Positions 58,016 through 64,000 of a stretch of 64,000 nt of DNA are shown piece by piece (position 1 is the first letter of the stretch; every line of letters begins with the position of its first letter). The stretch lies in the NCBI GenBank assembly GCA_002245855.1, contig NOUX01000005.1, forward strand, positions 248,001 through 312,000, written 5' to 3'. Made by a program: the position numbers and the translations under genes. The stretch is from Sphingobacterium cellulitidis (GTDB lineage: Bacteria > Bacteroidota > Bacteroidia > Sphingobacteriales > Sphingobacteriaceae). The notes under the pieces were generated by a model. It was not told the origin of the DNA and made no database searches. It saw only the letters and a program-made list of their open reading frames with translations.

Positions 58016-58518
58016 AAATCATGAAGGATCAATATTTTTTAAGATATTAGATAGAGCATGTTTGCAAACATTAGCATCTAAAATTCCACTTTTTCAAACA
58101 ATAATCACCGGTAAATAACGTGTATGGAAATTAAAATTATTGAATATTTTCTATTTGTATATCAAATAAAGCAAGAATGAGAGAAATCTATAAAATTTGC
58201 GAATTTCTATAGAATCTCTTAAATTCAATTCTTATACACATTAAAAGTTAAATGGAATGCAATCTAATATTAACAGCTTACATAAATATCATTCTCATTA
58301 AAAACTTTTCTTGAATATTCAAGGCAGATTATTTCTAGAAAAGATTAAAAAAAGGGACTCTTGTAAAATTAAAGTTTAAAATGACCATTCAGAAACCCAA
58401 ATCATTGGGTTTTAATTAATAGTTAGCATGGGCCATTATCCAAAGAATGGCCCAATTTTTATTCCCTATGAAATAGAATTAAAATAGCTTGGAGGCGTCA
58501 AAAAATTTGGAAAATATT
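58016..58518. other. Noncoding region with two plus-strand hairpins
   Basis: No supported gene. It holds a stem AAACCCAA/TTGGGTTT with loop ATCA (58393-58412) and, 18 bp on, a terminator-like hairpin (58430-58462). The nearest upstream plus-strand gene already has its own palindrome. Confidence 0.5.
58430..58462 (+). terminator. Orphan plus-strand terminator
   Basis: GGGCCATT/AATGGCCC, an 8-bp perfect stem with a 9-nt loop, followed by AATTTTTATT. On the minus strand no T-run follows. No gene in the preceding 450 bp explains it. Confidence 0.65.
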
Positions 58519-58920
58519 TTAAGGTAAAGAACCAAGACTTATTAGAAATTTAGTCTTTTTTTGCCGAATTAAAAAGTAATCTTTAGGACTTAATCCCATA
58601 TTGGTACGAATAAAATGTGCGAATTTCGCATAAGTTGAGAAGCCAGATGCTTTTGCTACAGCCTCGAGTTTATAAAACTGATTTTCTTCCAGAGCATCCA
58701 CTATTTCAATCATATTCAAGAATCTTAAATTATTAATAAATGTAGGAAAATCACAGTTGAATTCTTGATTTATTATAAAAGATAAATACTTATAATTATA
58801 ACCGATTTCACCACAAAAAGCATTCAAAGAGTAATCCGATCTTAAATAAGATTTCTTTTTTTTCCATGCTTGTATTTTTTCAACTATTTCCTGTTTAGTA
58901 TTTGGAGAAATATTTTTCAT
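58519..58920 (-). CDS. AraC-type DNA-binding domain protein
   Basis: 133-aa protein made almost only of an AraC/XylS DNA-binding domain: first helix-turn-helix LNAFCGEIGYNYKYLSFIIN, connecting helix FINNLRFLNMIEIVDAL, second helix-turn-helix LEAVAKASGFSTYAKFAHFI and the end block TNMGLSPKDYF. There is no sensor domain. It may be a stand-alone regulator, or the remaining C-terminus of a larger TPR/membrane AraC protein; upstream in frame a stop comes about 75 bp before the ATG, so no longer form exists now. Confidence 0.8.
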   Translation of the reverse strand: MKNISPNTKQEIVEKIQAWKKKKSYLRSDYSLNAFCGEIGYNYKYLSFIINQEFNCDFPTFINNLRFLNMIEIVDALEENQFYKLEAVAKASGFSTYAKFAHFIRTNMGLSPKDYFLIRQKKTKFLISLGSLP

Positions 58921-59626
58921 AATTAAAAATAAGGATTGAAATAAAATCCATAAATTATTTATCCGATCCTAAGTCTAATCTGACCATCTAAATTTACTCT
59001 CATTAAAAATAAAAATTAAAGCTTTCTTTTTAAAAATGGAAATTAAAAAATGCTATAAAAACAATGTTTTTGGATGAATTTATTCAAATCCCACTTATAT
59101 CTCGAAGTAAATAGGCATGATATAACCATATGCTTTTAACCAAGCTAAAATACGCTAAAATAAACTATTATAAAATTGCAGCAAGTAAATCCTGTTCTAC
59201 GACCAAAGTTTTAAGTTGGGTTTTTAAACTTTACTTTTTAGGAATCAGTAGTTCTGTAATTTGTCAAACAATTAAGTTAAAATTAGAATTATCTAAGTTA
59301 ATTGTAAATCTATCAAAATGCCGGTTTAACAATATATTAGAAGGGGTCTAAAAACTTTTATATCGTAAAATATATAGAGAAAAATTACCTTGCCTAAGAA
59401 TATAACACTATCTATATCACTGAAAAATTAAAAGAATACCTGAAAGACAAATCCTTAATAGAGGGTTTACAGTTAGAAAGTCTATCCGTATAATTACGTA
59501 ATTCATAAATTAGGTTCTGAAAGTCATATTGGGCTTTATATAATTGTATATGTTATCTAGCACATACACACAAATAGCTTAAATTCTATTCCATTTTAGT
59601 AGGAAAAAAACAATTAATCAAGGAAA
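58921..59626. other. Noncoding AT-rich region, about 700 bp
   Basis: It separates the AraC-type gene from the methyltransferase pseudogene. A 73-codon plus-strand frame at 59130-59351 has no recognisable content and is probably chance. I see no RNA gene or repeat here. Confidence 0.4.
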
Positions 59627-60429
59627 ATGGGGAAATACAAATATGACAAAATTAAGGTTGGATTTAATGCCACGCGAAAATCGGATCCATACTTAATGGA
59701 AGTGCTTTTTAATTTTTTGGCATCAAAAAAAGATGGATTTTATCTTGACATTTGCTGCAGAACAGGTAATTACACTATTTCATTGGCAAAAAGAGGGTAC
59801 AATTTTGTAGGAATGGACCCATCTCAAAAAATGCTTATGGAAGCAAAATTAATAAAGAGTAATTTTAATTGGCGACAAAGGTGTGCAGGCTATTCCTGCA
59901 GAAGATGGTTCTATTGATGGAATAATTGGCACACTGACAATTCACCATTGGACAAACTTAAAAAAATCTTTTGCTGAAATCAACCGTGTACTCCGTAACA
60001 ATGGAAGGCTGATTTTATTTACATCGACTCCGGATCAAATGAAAGGTTAATGGTTAAATAACTATTTTCCCATTATGATGAATAATTCAATTTCTCAAAT
60101 GCCTTCAATTACTGAAATCAAAGAAAGCTTAAAAGGAACAAATCATCAAATCAAAGAAACTATAAAATATTTCTTTAAAGAGGATTTAAAAGATTGCTAT
60201 TCTTTATATTGGAAAAAATAATCCTGAAATATATTTTGATAAAACAATTCGCAATGGTATATCATCCTTTTCTACATTATCTAACCTGAATGAAATAAAA
60301 AGTGGTTTGATAAAGTTGATGCAAGACTTAGTAAGTGGTCATTTTGAAAGAATCAAAAAACAATATCTAAGCGATTTGGGGGATTATTTATTCATCAATA
60401 TTAATAAAAAAAGCATATTTAACAGCTAA
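59627..60429 (+). pseudogene. Class I SAM-dependent methyltransferase, disrupted
   Basis: The first part, from ATG 59627, has the SAM-binding motif I region FYLDICCRTGNYTISLAKRG. A frameshift near 59871 moves the coding sense to another frame (GVQAIPAEDGSIDGIIGTLT, INRVLRNNGRLILFTSTPDQ). An in-frame TAA at 60048 interrupts it, and a second frameshift near 60200 leads to LYIGKNNPEIYFDKTIRNGI and on to the TAA at 60427. At least three lesions make a functional product unlikely. The former substrate is unknown. Confidence 0.85.
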
Positions 60430-60481
60430 AATTATTCCTAATTTGAATTATCTATATTTGAAATTTATTCAACTTCAAGAT

Positions 60482-61561
60482 TTAACTAATGCCTCCCCTT
60501 TTAGGAAGATCAATAATAAATTCACAACCTTGATTTTCAACACTCTCGCACTTAATTCCTCCTCCCATCCACTCTACAACTGTTTTTACAACCCATAACC
60601 CAATACCATTGGTAGACTCCCCATTTATTCCAGGTCTTTTGGAATTACTGAATTTATTGAATATTTGGGATTTCATTTCTTGTGGAATACCAATTCCCGT
60701 ATCTTTTACAGAAATATTTATCGTCTCTCCTAAATCTCTTACTGAAATTATTACATATCCGCCCTTATGTGTAAACTTTAAAGAATTGGAAATCAAATTA
60801 TTCATAATTTGAATAAATTTATCCTCGTCCACATATAAAAAAAGAGATGAGCTTTCACATTGAAGGATAAAATTAATGCCAGTAGAAGATTCCATTGCAG
60901 AATACTGCTTTATTAAGTTTTTCAAACAAACTACCAGATCAGTTCTGACCAAATTAAGAGGGATGGACAGAGATGTAATAAACTCCTTTTTAAGAAAACT
61001 GCTAATTAGTGACATATTACTTGAACATATATCATTAATGCTAGCCAAAGCTAATTCAATTGATTTAAAGTCATTTTTTTGGACCTTCTCTGATGCAAGC
61101 TTCGTTAGATTTTTAACTGTTGCAAGAGAACCTGAAATATCATGACTTAGAATATTTAAAATGGCATTTTTCTTGGCATTATGTAAGAGAATATTTTGCT
61201 GAAATTCAATCTCATCTGTAATATCTTCTGCATATCCAATATTCATTTGATTTTTAGAAATATTATATTGATAAATAGACATTTTTAAATATTTAATATT
61301 TTCTTCAAATGAAATCTTTATTACCCGCTTCTCAATGGGGCTTTCCGAAATATTTAAAATATCCCGCCTCAGAAGATTGCTTTCTTCTGTGTCAGCATAT
61401 TTTAAAATTTCCCAAAAATTAATCGAATTTTTAAGAAATTTCGAAAAAAATCTGAATGAATGATTCATATACCCGAGAATTCCTGATTTAGGATCGAAAG
61501 TGAAAACCATCAAAAAAGAATTTTCTGATAATACCCGCAGAGCATTATTAATTTTGTCCAT
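60482..61561 (-). CDS. Soluble sensor histidine kinase
   Basis: 359-aa kinase without a membrane segment. Residues 1-115 form a PAS-like sensor region; the H-box is NILSHDISG (His near 140) in a dimerisation helix pair (to about 200). The HATPase domain has an N-box (IMNNLISNSLKFTHKGG), G1 (VKDTGIGIP) and G2 (NGIGLWVVKTVVEWMGG). No response regulator is encoded nearby, so it is an orphan. It converges on the methyltransferase pseudogene. Confidence 0.9.
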   Translation of the reverse strand: MDKINNALRVLSENSFLMVFTFDPKSGILGYMNHSFRFFSKFLKNSINFWEILKYADTEESNLLRRDILNISESPIEKRVIKISFEENIKYLKMSIYQYNISKNQMNIGYAEDITDEIEFQQNILLHNAKKNAILNILSHDISGSLATVKNLTKLASEKVQKNDFKSIELALASINDICSSNMSLISSFLKKEFITSLSIPLNLVRTDLVVCLKNLIKQYSAMESSTGINFILQCESSSLFLYVDEDKFIQIMNNLISNSLKFTHKGGYVIISVRDLGETINISVKDTGIGIPQEMKSQIFNKFSNSKRPGINGESTNGIGLWVVKTVVEWMGGGIKCESVENQGCEFIIDLPKRGGIS

Positions 61562-62156
61562 ATGAAAAGTTTATAAAATCTGCTTCTACAAAATATCCAT
61601 TTTAAAATTTTAATTGGCGACAGACTACTAGCTAAGGTAAAGGTAATCGTTGATATTCAGAAATACTTGGAATCTTACTCCATGGCCAGAATATTGTTCA
61701 GATGACACTCAAAACTTGCTTTAAACGGATATTATAACATCGTAAACTAATATTGAAAATGGATTGGGGATAATCTCTTGGTTTTACTATTTCTTCTCAT
61801 CCCGAATAGTTGATTCACTTTTTGAATCCAATCGTATTCCATTTCTAACATTCACGTTGATCAAGTAAAACGGAAAGTTTATGTCCTTTGTGCCATCCAA
61901 ATTGATTTGTTCTTCGCAAGCTCTTTAATTATCTTTCTTTTCAAAAAATTCAACATCTGACTTAAAGGGACGATCTGACCGAGATTCCGCGGTTTAATTC
62001 ATGCATACAAAAAGCATAAGCTTCTAAATCCTTAAACTGGCTGACCATAAGATTTCTTCTTCAATTTTAACTTAATTCAAGAACTGGTGAAATTTTTATA
62101 ATAGAATTATTAATAAAAAAATAATGAATTTATCATCTATATCAATAAGATTGAAA
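61562..62156. other. Region between crotonase and histidine kinase genes, with a coding relic
   Basis: 595 bp, no intact gene. On the minus strand a frame from about 61998 to the TAG at 61787 reads like protein (SDRPFKSDVEFFEKKDN, then a TAA at 61925-61927, then LDGTKDINFPFYLINVNVRN and RLDSKSESTIRDEKK). I do not recognise the family. It may be the remnant of a gene lost by decay. Confidence 0.35.
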
Positions 62157-62927
62157 TTAATATTTTGGTTTCCTTTTTTCAATAAAAGCCATTACACCTT
62201 CTTCAAAATCGTCTGATCCAAAGCATTCCCCAAAATTCTCAATCTCTATTTGATAGCCATTGGTATTACTATCAAAACTACTATTTACGGTTTCAATCGC
62301 AGCAGCAACGGCCGAACGAGACCTAGTATAAATTTTATCCAATATATATTGAGCGGTTTCTTCAAGCTCGTAAAGCTCAACAACCTTATTCAGCAAACCC
62401 CATTGGTAAGCATCTTCTGCATCAACCATGTCCCCAGTAAGAATCATTTCCAGCGCCTTGCCTTTACCAACCAGATCTGTTAATCTTTGGGTTCCACCGA
62501 ATCCCGGAATCAAGCCTAAGGAAACTTCAGGCAATCCCATTTTTGCAGAAGTGGCAGCAATTCGAAGATGACAAGCTAATGCAAGTTCAAGACCTCCTCC
62601 TAATGCAAAACCATTGATGGCAGCAATGACAGGCTTAGGAAAATTAGCCAATTTATCCATCAGTTCATGTCCAAATTTGGATATATCCATCGCCTCTTCC
62701 TTGCTTTTCCCTAAAAACTCTTGAATATCCGCTCCAGCAACAAATGCCTTTTGACCAGCACCGGTAAGAATAACTCCACGAACAGAATCATCAGATTCAA
62801 TAGAACTAACTGCATCTTTTAATTCTCCAATGGTTTCTTTGTTCAAGGCATTCAGTTTGCTCTCCCTATTAATAGTTATCCAAGCAGTTTGATTCTTGAT
62901 TTCAAGGATTATATTCTGGTAGCTCAT
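62157..62927 (-). CDS. Enoyl-CoA hydratase/isomerase (crotonase family)
   Basis: 256-aa crotonase-fold enzyme. It shows ITINRESKLNALNKE, the oxyanion-hole segment AFVAGADIQEFLG, NGFALGGGLELALACHLRIA, and the catalytic-Glu region GLPEVSLGLIPGFGGTQRL (both Glu positions of a hydratase appear present). It probably hydrates a short-chain enoyl-CoA. It follows the outer-membrane protein gene by one base and is likely cotranscribed with it. Confidence 0.93.
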   Translation of the reverse strand: MSYQNIILEIKNQTAWITINRESKLNALNKETIGELKDAVSSIESDDSVRGVILTGAGQKAFVAGADIQEFLGKSKEEAMDISKFGHELMDKLANFPKPVIAAINGFALGGGLELALACHLRIAATSAKMGLPEVSLGLIPGFGGTQRLTDLVGKGKALEMILTGDMVDAEDAYQWGLLNKVVELYELEETAQYILDKIYTRSRSAVAAAIETVNSSFDSNTNGYQIEIENFGECFGSDDFEEGVMAFIEKRKPKY

Positions 62928-62928
62928 A

Positions 62929-64000
62929 TTAAAAATTAATGTTTATGGTAAATCGAAAACGGTCATCTCTAACATTTGGGAGGTTTTTGTAAGAAAGTCT
63001 TTTTACATATTCAACTTTCAACACATTGAGGATATTGTCTATCCCTACTGTTCCTTCCCAATATGGCTCCCTATTCGGAACATACGTTAGGATTTCGCCT
63101 TCCGTATTTCTGTCAAATTCAACCACATTATTACTAATATACGGGTTATTTTGATCACTTAAGTGGCCATAAAACATTTGAGCACCCCAAACTTCACGCA
63201 GATTCAACTTATTGATCAATGGAATCTTATTGAATAAGAATCCTTGCATTTGGTGATAAAACCCAACTTTTACATATTGATCCGCTGCAAATTCCATTGG
63301 ATTCATCATATCGAAATCGATTTTATGACGATCTTCCTTTTGCTTTACGTTTGGCAGTTCCAACATCGTATAAGGCAAAGTTCCCCATATCTTTCCACCT
63401 ATCACCCTCACATCAGCAAAGCCCAATTGATTTAAGAAAAAACGCTTGGATGCTGCTGCAGTTAATTTATCATAGGCGTATGTCGTATTCCAAAAACCAT
63501 CAAGACTATGGGTATACGTAACATTAAAGATCGGATACTTCTCAATTATGGTTTTTCGGGTCAGATTTCTATAGTAAAACTTCTCAAATGGTGCCCATCG
63601 GAAGTCTACATGTGCCTCATTACTTTGAATATGGGTTAGTAATTGATTCGGGTCACCCGAGTTTATTAATCGAAGGTCACCCACCGTATTCTGATTCCTA
63701 TGGGTAAATCCGGTGGTTACACTTAAATGGTTACCAAATTCGATAACATGGTGCAATTGATAGGCCTGCGTATCGAACCATTTCGTGGGCCGATTTCTTC
63801 GAATAGAACGAAAGAAACTATCTCCTTTTAGAAAGCCAATTTGCTGACCTGGTTCCATAATATCACTCTGCACGGATCCTTCTATATAGTGAGCCGGAAA
63901 TGTAACAACGGATTTCCTGTTTAGCGTGATCGCTGATTTCAAATAATACTTCAGCTGCGAATCATCCATCCCATAAGCCATATATCCCTCAAAAAAGGCC
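62929..64000 (-). CDS. DUF5686-like outer-membrane protein, C-terminal part
   Basis: The reading frame is open to the window edge (no stop from 63982 to 64000), so the gene is truncated at its 5' end; a Met at 63981 is internal, not the true start. The visible 357 residues are rich in alternating aromatic/polar strands (SVVTFPAHYIEGSVQ, VDFRWAPFEKFYYRN, REPYWEGTVGIDN) and end in FRFTININF, a beta-barrel ending with a terminal Phe. This fits the DUF5686/carboxypeptidase-like-regulatory family of Bacteroidota outer-membrane proteins. Function unknown. Confidence 0.75.
   Translation of the reverse strand, partial: AFFEGYMAYGMDDSQLKYYLKSAITLNRKSVVTFPAHYIEGSVQSDIMEPGQQIGFLKGDSFFRSIRRNRPTKWFDTQAYQLHHVIEFGNHLSVTTGFTHRNQNTVGDLRLINSGDPNQLLTHIQSNEAHVDFRWAPFEKFYYRNLTRKTIIEKYPIFNVTYTHSLDGFWNTTYAYDKLTAAASKRFFLNQLGFADVRVIGGKIWGTLPYTMLELPNVKQKEDRHKIDFDMMNPMEFAADQYVKVGFYHQMQGFLFNKIPLINKLNLREVWGAQMFYGHLSDQNNPYISNNVVEFDRNTEGEILTYVPNREPYWEGTVGIDNILNVLKVEYVKRLSYKNLPNVRDDRFRFTININF

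Noticed and set aside
59130..59351. 73-codon plus-strand frame
   Set aside because: Low-complexity Leu/Lys/Ile composition in AT-rich DNA, no ribosome-binding or promoter signal and no family resemblance.
1..64000. CRISPR arrays, tRNA or rRNA genes
   Set aside because: No regularly spaced direct repeats were noticed, and no tRNA-like or rRNA-like stretches stood out on reading; a dedicated scan would settle this.

Overview
The window is AT-rich DNA from a member of the Bacteroidota, most likely a Sphingobacteriaceae-type organism (Sphingobacterium or Pedobacter relatives). The pointers are two SusC/SusD outer-membrane pairs, one behind an ECF sigma/FecR pair, several promoter-like sites of the Bacteroidota type (TTG about 20 nt from TAnnTTTG), and few Shine-Dalgarno sequences. 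No tRNA, rRNA, CRISPR array or intact insertion sequence was seen.

Positions 1-21080 hold one minus-strand capsule/exopolysaccharide operon of 19 genes. A near-perfect promoter (21049-21080) stands in front of a small regulator, which has a winged helix joined to a degenerate nucleotidyltransferase-like domain. Next come nucleotide-sugar genes (UDP-glucose dehydrogenase, a cytidylyltransferase, a TviB-type dehydrogenase, WecB, WecC). A very AT-rich, probably strain-specific middle follows: Wzx flippase, pyruvyl transferase, GT2, Wzy/EpsG-type polymerase, three GT4 enzymes and a secreted beta-helix protein. The last genes are a PglC/PglD/PglE-like triad and the export machinery Wza and Wzc, ending in a hairpin terminator at 11-42. 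The predicted polymer is acidic (three types of uronic acid precursor, possibly pyruvate). The Wzc C-terminal tail is a (Gly-Tyr)6 run encoded by a hexanucleotide repeat.

Positions 21247-26868 hold a TPR/transmembrane/LuxR-type regulator and the dTDP-L-rhamnose genes in the order rfbB-C-D-A. After about 900 bp of decayed or noncoding DNA there is a cold-adaptation group on the plus strand: an acyl-lipid desaturase, a DEAD-box RNA helicase behind a long structured leader, and a CspA-type protein. Positions 31147-34861 (minus strand) hold a CpsB-type PHP phosphatase, the likely partner of the distant Wzc, then a GDP-mannose pyrophosphorylase, an exonuclease and RarA.

Positions 35069-43866 are housekeeping: a TPR protein, tail-specific protease, M28 peptidase, Pgi, release factor 2 with a programmed +1 frameshift, and dCTP deaminase. 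Positions 44039-57974 hold an ECF sigma/FecR/SusC/SusD unit, a phosphopantetheinyl transferase, an AI-2E family permease, and a second SusC/SusD pair without its own sigma factor. From 58 to 62 kb the DNA is gene-poor and partly decayed: an AraC DNA-binding domain protein, a methyltransferase pseudogene, a soluble histidine kinase and a coding relic. The window ends with an enoyl-CoA hydratase and the C-terminal part of a DUF5686-like outer-membrane protein cut by the window edge.

The points most worth following are the degenerate nucleotidyltransferase regulator at the head of the capsule operon, a set of genes whose -7 promoter element lies 3-6 nt from the start codon (possible leaderless mRNAs), the retained SD-like frameshift stimulator in prfB, and the structured leader of the cold-shock helicase.
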